64,000 nt of DNA from Chloroflexota bacterium (GTDB taxonomy: Bacteria; Chloroflexota; UBA11872; VXOZ01), in contig JAAXIC010000013.1 in assembly GCA_012270555.1 (NCBI GenBank), positions 1 to 64,000 on the forward strand. Reading direction: 5' to 3'. The notes beneath the pieces are model-generated. The model ran no database searches, was not told where the DNA came from, and saw nothing but the letters and a program-made list of their open reading frames with translations. Both the position numbers and the translations under genes were made by a program. This document shows, in pieces, positions 1 through 8,193 of the stretch (positions are counted from its first letter, which is position 1; each line of letters opens with the position of its first letter).

Positions 1-1917
1 ACTTTGACGACACCCCCTAGGAAGCTTCTCGGTATCTTGGGAAAGTTGCTGGACGATGGCCTGCCTCAAACTCAACTCAACTGCCTCAATGCGAGCGTCT
101 AACTCCTGGAGATGTGGAGACAAGTCTAGACGTTCTTTGACCAAGAGTGATTCAATTCCTTCCATGAAGGCACGACGCCGCTCATCGACGAATTCTTCGT
201 AGTCTGCATGTGTAAACGGGTTCCTCATAAGGACACTAAAGGCGCAGCGAGAGACAAAGTGAGATTCGAGTATGCCAAGCACTTCCGACTCACTACTGCC
301 GGCAATTAGCTCAGGAAGGTATTCGTTGGGAAGACGGTCATTAATGACCTCGCGATTCGTTTCCGCCGTCAGTGGCGCGCGATTTAGAATAGAGTCAATT
401 GACGTACTCAGTGCAAGCTCATGACCTCGGCTCTTGGGCACTATATGATGGTCGTCGAGTTCTCCGTGCTTTGGAACTGTACCGGAAACCCAGTCGCGAG
501 CTCCTCTGAGGACTAGCAAATTGAAAACACCGTTGTATACGGAAGTCCCTCTTCTAATCTCTCGCGCAAGGTCGAGTTCCCTAAAACTGCTCCTAAACTC
601 GCTGATTAGTCCGGGCTCGTCATCGTCATCAGCAAACCAAGCTATCATGTCCAAATAGTCCCGAGCACTCGTAGACTCAACCGAACCCGAGTAACGATTC
701 GTGAAGACGCTGGACCAATACCAGAATCGAATCTTACGTTGAGCACTGAGCTTCAGGTCAGGTGGCAGCTGATTGGCTTTGGCTTGTAGCGACGCGAAGG
801 CCGGCAGGATTGAAACATAAGGAAGGTATTGAGATGAAATGGCACCGAATTCTTGGGGATGGCGCAGTAAGTCAATTGCCCGCTCCACCGCATCGACTGA
901 TTGATTCCATCTTTCCTCAAAATCTGCAGTGTCAGCAACAAGAACCTCAGGCCGGACTACGCCATCCGGGCCACGCACTTGCCTCGGATTGCCCGGAATA
1001 AGGTAGTACAGGTATTTTGGCGAGCAATAGCCTTGGCGGAGGATGGACATAACTTGGAGTAAATATACATTCATTCGTCCTGTCTCAACGAACTCAAGAC
1101 GCGGTGCCGCGTCCCGCCAGAGTTTCTGTCTAAGTTTGAGACCCTTTGGCCTCAAGAGTGCATTTAAGAGATCGAAAACGTCTAGGCGAATTCCCCTACT
1201 ATTTATTTGAGTGAAGATGTCGCACACCTTGTCGATTTCAAGATCTTCATCCATCTCGATATACGATATCTGGTATTGGGAAGTTATATCGTTCAAGTGG
1301 TTACCGAACTGATTTGCGTTCTCGGCATGTTGCCCGGCCAATTGTGCCTTGGTGCCGTTCGTGTGGCTAACCACTTCTTGCCAGTAGTTCTCGTAGTCGT
1401 TAACCCATTGGAACAGTTCGTATCCACCTCTGCCAATTACTGATAGCGGGAACATGTGATTTTCAAATTGCCTTGTACGGTCTTCCAAGAGGTTCAAGCC
1501 TCGGCGAGTCCAGTCATACTCGAATGCATCGTCGTAAGCCTGTTCCATGAATCGATCTACCCTAATGAAGTATAGGAAACGATTCTGGCGTCGCGGCGCA
1601 GCAATGTCAGGTGCCATAAATGCGTAGTACATTGCAGTTAGGCGCTGTTGACCGTCGAGTACAATATGAGTTCGCTCGCTATCTCCTTCGAAACCGTAAA
1701 TCGATTCGCACGCTAGAGCTTCGAAAGTCTCTTCCTTGCCTTTCCACAGCAGCAAGCTCCCGATGTAGTATTCACGGAAGATGGAACGCATGAGCGCGCT
1801 GATATCCCATGGCTCCCATTCGAAGTCTCGTTGAAAGTCTGGAATCACATACCTGCCGTCGCGCAAGCGCGTGATGATGTTTGTGAGACTAACCTGACCG
1901 GGTTTTTGAGCATCCAT
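1..1917 (-). CDS. DUF262 / GmrSD-like protein with C-terminal His-finger motif (partial)
   Basis: The minus-strand frame is open from the ATG at 1917 to the window edge (at least 639 residues), so the 3' end is missing. The N-terminal part is a DUF262 (GmrS/DndB-like ParB-fold nuclease) domain: it contains IPDFQRDFEWEP (about residues 25-36), VLDGQQRLT (87-94) and later FTQINSRGIRLDVFDLLNALL. Towards the window edge it has DDHHIVPKSRG, a His-containing motif like that of the DUF1524/HNH region usually fused to DUF262. GmrSD-type proteins cut modified DNA as type IV restriction systems; that activity here is inference from family. An AGAGGTG ribosome site lies 8-9 nt upstream of the ATG. A GTG at 1920 is an alternative start. 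The gene lies just downstream of a degenerate tRNA-Val, a usual island position. Confidence 0.85.
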   Translation of the reverse strand, partial: MDAQKPGQVSLTNIITRLRDGRYVIPDFQRDFEWEPWDISALMRSIFREYYIGSLLLWKGKEETFEALACESIYGFEGDSERTHIVLDGQQRLTAMYYAFMAPDIAAPRRQNRFLYFIRVDRFMEQAYDDAFEYDWTRRGLNLLEDRTRQFENHMFPLSVIGRGGYELFQWVNDYENYWQEVVSHTNGTKAQLAGQHAENANQFGNHLNDITSQYQISYIEMDEDLEIDKVCDIFTQINSRGIRLDVFDLLNALLRPKGLKLRQKLWRDAAPRLEFVETGRMNVYLLQVMSILRQGYCSPKYLYYLIPGNPRQVRGPDGVVRPEVLVADTADFEERWNQSVDAVERAIDLLRHPQEFGAISSQYLPYVSILPAFASLQAKANQLPPDLKLSAQRKIRFWYWSSVFTNRYSGSVESTSARDYLDMIAWFADDDDEPGLISEFRSSFRELDLAREIRRGTSVYNGVFNLLVLRGARDWVSGTVPKHGELDDHHIVPKSRGHELALSTSIDSILNRAPLTAETNREVINDRLPNEYLPELIAGSSESEVLGILESHFVSRCAFSVLMRNPFTHADYEEFVDERRRAFMEGIESLLVKERLDLSPHLQELDARIEAVELSLRQAIVQQLSQDTEKLPRGCRQS

Positions 1918-2249
1918 CACATCAACACCTCTATGCAAATAGCTTCCAGGTTAGGCGCAAGTCCCATACTCTTGTCGGCCTTTAACAAACCCACTCCTTC
2001 CCGCTAGATAAACCAGATAGTGTCGGAGAAAGGTTGGTCAGATGTACTCTTAATCGAGTCTCGCCAATCTTCAGCAACTATGCGGTCTCACAGGACCACA
2101 AATCTCCCTTTGCTCTCGGTGAGCCCCAAGGAGCCCAGCGCAGACTGTCTTGGCCTTTTCTAAGGCAGCGAATTGCTTGCTAGAATCAAGACAGCCGTTG
2201 CTCAGTCTGCGAATAAACTGCAAGAGTCTCCTCTGACGCAAGTAAGGCT
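1918..2249. other. intergenic, no gene seen
   Basis: Upstream region of the DUF262 gene. I see no gene, RNA or clear repeat beyond the ribosome site of that gene. Confidence 0.5.
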
Positions 2250-2326
2250 TGGTGGGCAAGAGAGGACTCGAACCTCCGGCCTCCACGATGTCAACGTGGC
2301 GTTCTAACCGGATGAGCTACCAGTCC
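2250..2326 (-). pseudogene. degenerate tRNA-Val(GAC), copy 1
   Basis: The minus strand reads as a tRNA-Val with an intact anticodon arm CCACG-TTGACAT-CGTGG (anticodon GAC), T arm and encoded CCA. The acceptor stem is broken: GGACTGG against CTTGCCC gives mismatches at positions 3-70 and 5-68, and the D stem has a C-A mismatch (GAAC instead of GAGC). It is very similar to the better-folding copies at 4122-4198 and 6983-7056, so it is most likely a decayed duplicate. Confidence 0.75.
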
Positions 2327-2340
2327 TGCTGCTATGGCGG

Positions 2341-2369
2341 AGTATAGCAGGGGACTAACGCCTGGGCAA
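2341..2369 (-). promoter_or_regulatory. promoter of tRNA-Val copy 1
   Basis: On the minus strand, TTGCCC, 17 bp, TATACT. The -10 box is preceded by TGC as in the promoters of copies 2 and 3, and it sits about 15 bp from the tRNA 5' end. Confidence 0.6.
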
Positions 2370-2550
2370 TTGGGCTACCTGCGCAAGAACGCAGCATCCG
2401 GCAGCGCGGGGATGGGATGTTGTGCCGCTGGCTCGCGCAGGTCCAAAAAGCCGTAGCGGCCACATTGCCAAAGTGGTCAATGCCATAGCCCTCGGCAACC
2501 GAACATGGTGTGCGCCTGCCAAAAGCGTTTGGCCTTAGAAAACGAGAGAC

Positions 2551-2751
2551 ATGAAACAGCAAACGCAGAAGCATCCCGCCGAACCGCCCTATGTATATCA
2601 GATGGTACCGGCCATATTTGCCCCTTGGGTGCCGGCCCAACTGGTCTTCGCAGCGCCACAGATTGGCGAACGTTTCCTGGATGTCGCGTGTGGTACTGGC
2701 GTTATCGTGCGACGTTGCCGAGGCTTCGGACCTCATCGTGGAGCTTCGTGA
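2551..2751 (+). pseudogene. truncated class I SAM methyltransferase fragment
   Basis: The 66-residue reading frame starts like a small class I methyltransferase (YQMVPAIFAPWVPAQLV) and reaches motif I, LDVACGTGVIVR, at about residues 43-54. After about position 2710 family resemblance stops, and the rest of a roughly 200-residue methyltransferase fold is absent. An unrelated coiled-coil fragment continues in another frame. I read it as the 5' remnant of a methyltransferase broken by recombination between the tRNA-Val copies. Confidence 0.55.
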
Positions 2752-2995
2752 GCGTAAGGCGAGGCTGGAAATTGCCGCAGAAGAAGCGAGGAGCTTGCCC
2801 AGGAAGCGGCGGCAACTCCTGGATAGCAACGCTGTCATCACTTTCGCCGAGGAGATGGACGAGATTCTCAAGGACTACGACTACGGAAGTCTCTTACGCT
2901 GCAAGAGCAGGTGCCCTGGACAGATGGTTGAGGGGCAGATCACCTGGGCTAACCTTGTAGGTTACCGCTCGCGCGGGTTGGGTACCGAGCGTTAG
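2712..2995 (+). pseudogene. coiled-coil fragment, possibly tail of a large serine recombinase
   Basis: In a second frame (shifted relative to the methyltransferase fragment) the sequence codes for EASDLIVELRERKARLE followed by a charged helix, AVITFAEEMDEIL and DYDYGSLL. This Leu/Glu/Arg-rich helix resembles the coiled-coil end of large serine recombinases, but there is no catalytic domain here and I cannot verify homology. It has no start of its own and its 3' end overlaps the dioxygenase gene on the other strand, so it is probably a remnant. Confidence 0.3.
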
Positions 2996-3707
2996 GGCTT
3001 TCAAGAATGGCGCGCTGGGAATCGGTCAAGTCTGCATAGTCATTGGGGTCCAGGTAGCTGGCCGACCATGAGAGCGAGTGCGGGCTGTACTTGAAGAAGA
3101 TGGTGCGGCGCTCGTCAGCGCCATTCCAGGGAAGGGTACCGTGGGTAAGGGCCTCGGTGAATAGGATGGCGGTGCCGGCGGGTCCGGTTACCCGCTCCAC
3201 GAATGGGCCCGGTTCGTCCATCGCTTTCCACTCTTCGGGGAACTTGAAGTTGCTCTTGTGCGAGCCCGGCACGCAGCCAAAGCCGCCGTCCATGGGGCCG
3301 ACATCCTTCAAATTATAGGCAACCACGGAAAGGCCGTTGTACATCATCCCGTTGTGGAAGCGGTAGTAGAACGTGGGGCTGTAGGGAGCACCGCCGCCGT
3401 GGAGGTTAGTCCCGATCGGGCCCTTACCCGACCTAATGACGTCGATATAGACGTGGTCGAGCCTGAATTGATCGCCAAGCAGATTGGCCAGGTAGGGTGT
3501 GATGGCCGGATTGTCGATGAGGTCGCGGTACTCCTTGGACCAGTCGAGCAGGTTCTCAAACCTGTGGGTTTGCATGTCCGTTGGGCACTCAGCGGCGATG
3601 TGCTCGTCGAGCACGCTGTTGAGCCGGGCGATCATCTCAGGTGACAGTGCTCCCGGCACAGCAAGGTAACCTTGAAGGTCGAACATGTAGCGCTCGTAGT
3701 CGTTCAT
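2949..3707 (-). CDS. phytanoyl-CoA dioxygenase (PhyH) family protein
   Basis: A 252-residue protein of the Fe(II)/2-oxoglutarate-dependent PhyH superfamily, at a usual length for the bacterial group. It opens with YERYMFDLQGYLAVPGALS, typical of the family N-terminus, and has CVPGSHKSNF in the core. ALTHGTLPW supplies the distal His and ERRTIFFKYSP the 2-oxoglutarate-binding Arg. At the usual HxD metal site it has LHGGGAPYS, so the Asp/Glu ligand is not visible; several bacterial paralogues share this HGGG form. The substrate is unknown. The gene stands alone between two tRNA-Val copies. Confidence 0.85.
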   Translation of the reverse strand: MNDYERYMFDLQGYLAVPGALSPEMIARLNSVLDEHIAAECPTDMQTHRFENLLDWSKEYRDLIDNPAITPYLANLLGDQFRLDHVYIDVIRSGKGPIGTNLHGGGAPYSPTFYYRFHNGMMYNGLSVVAYNLKDVGPMDGGFGCVPGSHKSNFKFPEEWKAMDEPGPFVERVTGPAGTAILFTEALTHGTLPWNGADERRTIFFKYSPHSLSWSASYLDPNDYADLTDSQRAILESPNARYPTRASGNLQG

Positions 3708-4121
3708 GAGTTGTCTCCCAGTTACATGTTTTCTAGAATCAATGGCAACAGCCTTAATCCCATATTCCTTCCAGGCCCTGATTGTAGCCTACGTTGACCG
3801 CCTCGATGGTCCACCACGAGGCGGCAACTCAGAACTTAACTTGCCACTCTGGAGGATTTAACGCAAGAACCTGGTTTCGCTCTCTATAACCGGAGTCATT
3901 CCAAGGCAACAGACATGCACGTGAGTGGCGTTCATGATTTGCTTGCGAACGGGCGACCCTCTAAATCCCCTTACACGGTTCCGTTCTCACCCTCCGTAAT
4001 GTCAAATCCCTAAGAAACTAGCACAGAATGGTCTGCCGCCACAGCCGGCGGAACCACGGGGCGGGTCTGGCCAGGTGCTACCGAGGAATAGATTGAGCCC
4101 CCTCTGGTCATTCCTATGAAC
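3708..4121. other. intergenic, no gene seen
   Basis: 414 bp between the PhyH gene start and tRNA-Val copy 2. No open frame with family resemblance, repeat or RNA was recognised. Confidence 0.5.
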
Positions 4122-4198
4122 TGGTGGGCTAGAGAGGACTCGAACCTCCGACCTCCACGATGTCAACGTGGCGCTCTAACCGGCTGAGACACTTGCCC
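4122..4198 (-). tRNA. tRNA-Val(GAC), copy 2, partly degenerate
   Basis: Minus-strand tRNA-Val with anticodon GAC and encoded CCA. It departs from copy 3 at A5-A68 in the acceptor stem (3' strand CTAGCCC) and in the D arm (TGTCTCA in place of TAGCTCA, so U10-C25 do not pair). Its promoter is intact. It may still be transcribed, but two stem mismatches make function doubtful. Confidence 0.6.
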
Positions 4199-4212
4199 TG
4201 CATTTGCGGCGG

Positions 4213-4241
4213 AGTATAGCACGGCGCTCATGTCGGGACAA
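4213..4241 (-). promoter_or_regulatory. promoter of tRNA-Val copy 2
   Basis: Minus strand TTGTCC, 17 bp, TATACT. The spacer is nearly identical to that of copy 3, showing that the duplicated unit includes the promoter. Confidence 0.7.
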
Positions 4242-4495
4242 TGGGCAGGGAGTGATCCAACCGTAAGTTTGCTGTGCCATTAAGCGACTACTGGCGCCTC
4301 AGCTACTCCCAACTCGACAATTCCCGAAATAAGGAGGCCCCGCGGCCATGTCAGTTCTGAGTCACTCAGTAGTCCTGTTCCTGCCGAGGGCGCACAAGGC
4401 CGCGCTGCCTTAGCGTTGCAAGCTGTTCTCGCATGTCGCCTGGACCGGCACGGGCGAGCCAGCGATAAAAAACGGCGACTGCTGCAACCGGTGTG
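4242..4495. other. intergenic, no gene seen
   Basis: Region between the tRNA-Val copy 2 promoter and the stop of the CBS gene. Nothing recognised. Confidence 0.4.
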
Positions 4496-4897
4496 TCACT
4501 CCGGTGCGTGAGCCATGATGAGATCGCGCAGGGTCACGATGCCAATGGCGTTGCGGTGTTGGTCGACTACCACGGCGCGAGAAATCTCGAAGCGCATGAG
4601 CAGGCGGACGGCGTACCTGGCGAGCATATCCTCCGGGAGAGTCAGGAGCGGCTTCGACATGATCTCGTAGACGTTGACGCGCTCCGGGGCGCGGTTGTCG
4701 GCGATCACGCCGCGGGCGATGTCGGCGACCACGACGAGGCCCAGTTCGTCATCCTCGTTACGACGGTCGACGACGAGCGAGCTGACCTGTTGGCGCTTCA
4801 TCATGGCCATCGCGTCGGCCACGGTCGCGAGCCCGTCGATCGTGTGCAGTTCTGCGACCATGAGGTCTCTTACCCTGATGGGATCACTCTCTGTCAT
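4496..4897 (-). CDS. CBS-pair regulatory protein of the DUF1538 operon
   Basis: A 133-residue protein made of two CBS motifs and nothing else. The first runs through VRDLMVAELHTI to GLVVVADIARGVI, the second through VYEIMSKPLLTL to AIGIVTLRDLIM. CBS pairs bind adenine nucleotides and gate partner enzymes or transporters. It is the last gene of a four-gene minus-strand operon, and its ATG overlaps the stop of the PII-like gene by 4 bp (ATGA type). A role as nucleotide sensor for the two DUF1538 membrane proteins is inference from context. Confidence 0.88.
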   Translation of the reverse strand: MTESDPIRVRDLMVAELHTIDGLATVADAMAMMKRQQVSSLVVDRRNEDDELGLVVVADIARGVIADNRAPERVNVYEIMSKPLLTLPEDMLARYAVRLLMRFEISRAVVVDQHRNAIGIVTLRDLIMAHAPE

Positions 4898-5244
4898 ATC
4901 TCGGACTCCAATTCTTCCAGGATTGTGGGTATCTGCGTTTTGAGTCCCACTGCGTCTTCAATGGGTATTTGGAAGGCGATGCCGGCGCCCGGCTCGGAAT
5001 CGAGTTGTGCCGCGTCGCGGATGCGCTCGAGTATCTCGCGGGCGCGGGCCTCGGCCACCAGGAAGAGGGCGAGATCGCGCTTGGCCGCGAGGTCAAGGCC
5101 GAAGAAGGTTTTTTCCGGCCTCAGACCACCGCCGCGCACACTGGTGACGATCGTATCGCCAGTGGCGCCCGCCGCGCGCGCCGCTTCTACGACGACATCG
5201 GTCTTTTCGTCGCTCACCAAGGCAACGATCAGCTTTAGTTTCAC
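4894..5244 (-). CDS. PII-like regulatory protein of the DUF1538 operon
   Basis: 116 residues, PII-like (GlnB fold). The strand-helix start KLIVALVSDEKTDVVVEAARAAGATG is followed by a short T-loop-like section SVRGGGLRPEKTFFGLDL and then RDLALFLV and EPGAGIAFQIPIEDAVG. The uridylylated Tyr of classical PII is not visible, so it is probably a divergent PII relative rather than GlnB. The start is GTG at 5244; an AAGGAGG ribosome site is embedded in the last codons of the upstream DUF1538 gene, which suggests translational coupling. It overlaps the CBS gene. Nucleotide-dependent control of the membrane proteins is inference. Confidence 0.8.
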   Translation of the reverse strand: MKLKLIVALVSDEKTDVVVEAARAAGATGDTIVTSVRGGGLRPEKTFFGLDLAAKRDLALFLVAEARAREILERIRDAAQLDSEPGAGIAFQIPIEDAVGLKTQIPTILEELESEI

Positions 5245-5247
5245 AGC

Positions 5248-6036
5248 TCAAGCCTCCTTGGGAAGTTTGGATTTCCGCCTGCGGGCCAGCCAGGACGCAG
5301 CAATAGAGTATCCCAGCACGGACATAATTGGGAAGACGCTGGCGAAAGCGATGAGTCCGAACCCGTCAATCAATGGGCTCCTTCCGGGAACGCTCGCGGC
5401 GAGGCCCAGCCCGATAGCCGCGACCACGGGTACAGTTACAGTCGAAGTGGTAACGCCGCCGCTGTCGTAGGCGAGGGGCACTATTGACCGGCTGGACCTG
5501 AATGTGAGCAACATCACAACGATGTAGGCACCGATGATGTACCAGGGCAAGGGAGTGCCGGTGACGATGCGGAAGCAACCCAGCGCGACGCCCACGGCAA
5601 CGCCGACGGCCACGGCAATCCTGAGTCCCCAGGCATGAACGGCTCCGCCCGAGGCGTCGCGGGCCTTCATCGCCACGGCAACGAGGGAAGGCTCGGCCAC
5701 GGTCGTCGCGAAGCCGATGGCAGCGGCAAAGGCGTAGAGCAGCAGGTAGTCGTGCCAGTCGATGCCGTCAGCCAGCCTCTCCGCTCCCAAAGTCTCAGGG
5801 GCGGTGAGCTGGCTCGCCATCGTCCTGCCGATCGGGAAGAGCGCATTCTCCAAGCCTATGAGGAACAGTGCAAGTCCCACCAGAACGAGGACGGATCCCG
5901 CAGCTATCCGGCGCAGGTTGGGCGGCTTGCGACGCAGAAAGACGAGTTGAAACAGCAGGAGGATGGCGACGATGGGCGCGACGTCAAGGACGGTGGAGAG
6001 CAAGGCATCGGCAAAGGTGCGGGGAAAGTCGGTCAC
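5248..6036 (-). CDS. DUF1538 membrane protein, second half-gene
   Basis: A 262-residue polytopic membrane protein with about seven hydrophobic segments, DUF1538 family. Shared family landmarks are [29 protein letters not shown] and [20 protein letters not shown]. Many bacteria encode one longer protein with two such units; here each is a separate gene, and this one overlaps its paralogue by 4 bp. The repeated symmetric motifs look like the pore-lining halves of a transporter, but no substrate is known to me. The positively charged end [14 protein letters not shown] fits a cytoplasmic C-terminus. Confidence 0.85.
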   Translation of the reverse strand: MTDFPRTFADALLSTVLDVAPIVAILLLFQLVFLRRKPPNLRRIAAGSVLVLVGLALFLIGLENALFPIGRTMASQLTAPETLGAERLADGIDWHDYLLLYAFAAAIGFATTVAEPSLVAVAMKARDASGGAVHAWGLRIAVAVGVAVGVALGCFRIVTGTPLPWYIIGAYIVVMLLTFRSSRSIVPLAYDSGGVTTSTVTVPVVAAIGLGLAASVPGRSPLIDGFGLIAFASVFPIMSVLGYSIAASWLARRRKSKLPKEA

Positions 6037-6812
6037 GAGGCCACCATCCCATATGCGAGGACGCAGATCATTGGCGTGAGGCTAGCGAAGGCGATGAGAC
6101 CGAAGCCATCGATCATGGGGTTGCGCCCGCGGATGGCCGTGGCGAGTCCGACGCCGAGCGCCGTCACAAGCGGGACCGTTATGGTGCTGGTAGTCACGCC
6201 ACCGGAATCGTAGGCCACGCCGACGATTTCTGCCGGGGCGAAGACTGTCATGGTGGTCACCAGCACGTATCCCCCGATGATGAGCCAGTGGATCGGCCAG
6301 CCCTTGAGGATACGCAGTATGCCCAGCACGATGGCGGCGCCAACAGATACGGCCACGACCATGCGCAGTTCTAAGGCGTAGGTTGCGCGCGCGCTGTCAT
6401 CGTTTACAATGGCGCCGGCTTCAGCAGCGACGGCGGCGGCTTCGGCGGCAACGGCGATCAGGGCCGGTTCGGCTATCGTCGTCCCGAAACCGAGGCAGAA
6501 GCCGAAGGCTAACAGGATGGTAGCGCTGCCCTTCTGTGCGAACCCCTGCGCGAGCGCCTCTCCCAAGGGGAAGAGGCCGCTTTCCAGCCCCTGGATGAAG
6601 AGGGTCAGCCCAGCTATCACGCAGAGGAGCCCTATGAGCACGCTCAGTAAATCGGGGAAAGGCTGGCGGAGCACCACTACCTGGAAGAACGCTATGACGA
6701 GGATGATGGGCGCCAGGTCCCGCACCGAACTGAGAGTCAAACCCAGCATTGCAGACAGGAACTGTGTCACGTCTTCCGGCTGCTTCTCTGGGTTTGTGCC
6801 AGCCCGACACAT
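6033..6812 (-). CDS. DUF1538 membrane protein, first half-gene
   Basis: A 259-residue DUF1538 protein, paralogous to the next gene: [30 protein letters not shown] and [20 protein letters not shown] match it motif for motif. It carries an Ala-rich insert [14 protein letters not shown] after the AEP motif. Comparison with the paralogue ([13 protein letters not shown]) suggests that the true start may be the GTG at 6770 ([11 protein letters not shown]) rather than the ATG at 6812; neither has a strong ribosome site. It is the first gene of the operon DUF1538-DUF1538-PII-like-CBS, located just downstream of the intact tRNA-Val. Confidence 0.85.
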   Translation of the reverse strand: MCRAGTNPEKQPEDVTQFLSAMLGLTLSSVRDLAPIILVIAFFQVVVLRQPFPDLLSVLIGLLCVIAGLTLFIQGLESGLFPLGEALAQGFAQKGSATILLAFGFCLGFGTTIAEPALIAVAAEAAAVAAEAGAIVNDDSARATYALELRMVVAVSVGAAIVLGILRILKGWPIHWLIIGGYVLVTTMTVFAPAEIVGVAYDSGGVTTSTITVPLVTALGVGLATAIRGRNPMIDGFGLIAFASLTPMICVLAYGMVAS

Positions 6813-6982
6813 GGGGTGTCATGGGACAAAATGGAGTAGCTCAAGGAAGGGTACGTAAGGGTTCGGTTTGTATGCCATGCTTCCACAACCCAAAGGGGAA
6901 GTGGGGAATACTTGTCGAGCACGGCTAAGTCGGGCCCCAATCTGAACTTCAACAAGAAGGCTCTCGATTCTGTCCACGTGGG

Positions 6983-7056
6983 TGGGCAAGAGAGGACTTG
7001 AACCTCCGACCTCCACGATGTCAACGTGGCGCTCTAACCGGCTGAGCTACTTGCCC
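6983..7056 (-). tRNA. tRNA-Val(GAC), copy 3, intact
   Basis: The minus strand folds into a complete cloverleaf: acceptor GGGCAAG paired with CTTGCCC without mismatch, D stem GCTC/GAGC, anticodon stem CCACG/CGTGG with loop TTGACAT (anticodon GAC), and a paired T arm. The encoded 3' end is ACCC, so the final CCA A must be added after transcription. It is the only one of the three full copies without stem mismatches and is the likely functional gene. Confidence 0.95.
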
Positions 7057-7070
7057 TTCTACTGTCGCGG

Positions 7071-7099
7071 AGTATAGCACGGCGCCCATGTCGGGACAA
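7071..7099 (-). promoter_or_regulatory. promoter of tRNA-Val copy 3
   Basis: Minus strand TTGTCC, 17 bp, TATACT, with TGC directly before the -10 box and a leader of about 8 nt before the tRNA. Confidence 0.75.
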
Positions 7100-7147
7100 T
7101 AGGTAGAGAGTGCGGTGACCGGCACGCTACAGCACCCCACCGTTTGC

Positions 7148-7864
7148 CTAGCGCAAGGTCACCAGCACCTCATTGCGGCGAAACCACGGAATGGTGAACG
7201 GTGGATCGTAGGTCGCAATCCTCCAGTCGCCCTGGTGCTCAAGACCCCTTGCCTGTAACCAATCGGCCAATTGGGCCCTTTGGCGCTCTGCGCTCTCGTT
7301 GGAGAGCCTGCCGCTGAAGCGAATGCTGGCGACTTCGTGCTCCTCAATCTGGCGAATGGACACACTCTCGTTGGTGGGAAGCGGCGCCGTCTCGGCCGTA
7401 TAGCCTGCGGGCAGCACAAATGCCATCGTCCAAGCGTCGATCTTCTCCCCGGCCAACCTCCGGCCAGGTGCATCCTCGCTTGACGGCCGCGGCTCCACCA
7501 ATACCGGTACCGTCATAGCCAGCGTTTCCGAAGGGGCCGAACCGGTCGGCTCCACGAGCACCGGCGTCGTCATTTTGACGTTTTCCCGGCTGCGGTTTGC
7601 CCCCGAAATGTAGCGGAACAACGGTCCAAAGGACCCATTCGTCGCCCGGTCAAACGACCCGGCCACTGTGACCTCCGCGAGCACATAGGATTCATATCTG
7701 CGAATCTCGATGTTGCCGTCTTTCAAGACGACTTCATGCGCAGGCTCTTCGTAGGCGCTGCCAAACAGCGAACCGAAGATAAACGACCGCAAGAAATACA
7801 CCCCTGATCCAAGCAAGAGAACAACTATCAGCGCCACGGCCAGACTCCGCTTGACTACCATCAT
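7148..7864 (-). CDS. SOUL-family heme-binding protein, membrane-anchored
   Basis: 238 residues. An N-terminal hydrophobic segment (about 5-27) is a signal anchor or uncleaved signal. The rest is a SOUL domain: IEIRRYESYVLAEV, then NVKMTTPVLVEP with the internally repeated MTVPVLVEP, and at the end ERQRAQLADWLQARGL and ATYDPPFTIPWFRRNEVLV. This is the usual length for bacterial SOUL proteins. The family binds heme or related tetrapyrroles, but the heme ligand cannot be fixed from sequence. It is transcribed singly, facing away from the redoxin gene. Confidence 0.88.
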   Translation of the reverse strand: MMVVKRSLAVALIVVLLLGSGVYFLRSFIFGSLFGSAYEEPAHEVVLKDGNIEIRRYESYVLAEVTVAGSFDRATNGSFGPLFRYISGANRSRENVKMTTPVLVEPTGSAPSETLAMTVPVLVEPRPSSEDAPGRRLAGEKIDAWTMAFVLPAGYTAETAPLPTNESVSIRQIEEHEVASIRFSGRLSNESAERQRAQLADWLQARGLEHQGDWRIATYDPPFTIPWFRRNEVLVTLR

Positions 7865-8011
7865 CCCCTCCCGATTTCACGCACACTTTCGCCTCTATAC
7901 ACTGATCGTATCCGAGGTTCCTGAATTGAATCTGAGTTGTCCGCCGGCCAAACCCGCTTGCGCGTGTCTTGCGCTCATTCAAGTGATCAAGCCGACTGAA
8001 CGCGCGTACAA

Positions 8012-8068
8012 TTGCACTACTTGCCTTGCTCCAGTTTGCTGTATAGCATGGGGCTAACGCTGGATAGG
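8012..8068 (-). other. relic of the tRNA-Val promoter and 5' end (copy 4)
   Basis: On the minus strand, TATACA at 8040-8045 is preceded by a spacer resembling the copy 1 leader (GCGTTAGnCCC then ATGC). After 14 nt, the same distance as in copy 3, comes GGCAAGTAG, which matches the first bases of tRNA-Val (GGGCAAGTAG). Similarity then ends. The -35 box is CCTATC. I read this as a truncated fourth copy of the unit; it may serve as the SOUL gene promoter. Confidence 0.4.
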
Positions 8069-8193
8069 ATCGGTCCAATGAGCGCCGGTTTGCCAACTGC
8101 GCCAAGCAATCCCGGCCAAGGACGAGAAGGCGCACATTGGATTTGCACAGTCACGTTAAGGCGCAGTCACACTGAAACAGAGGGGTTACTATC

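Noticed and set aside
4493-5470. 325-residue plus-strand frame opposite the CBS, PII-like and DUF1538 genes
   Set aside because: The minus strand has three overlapping genes with clear motifs; the plus frame has none.
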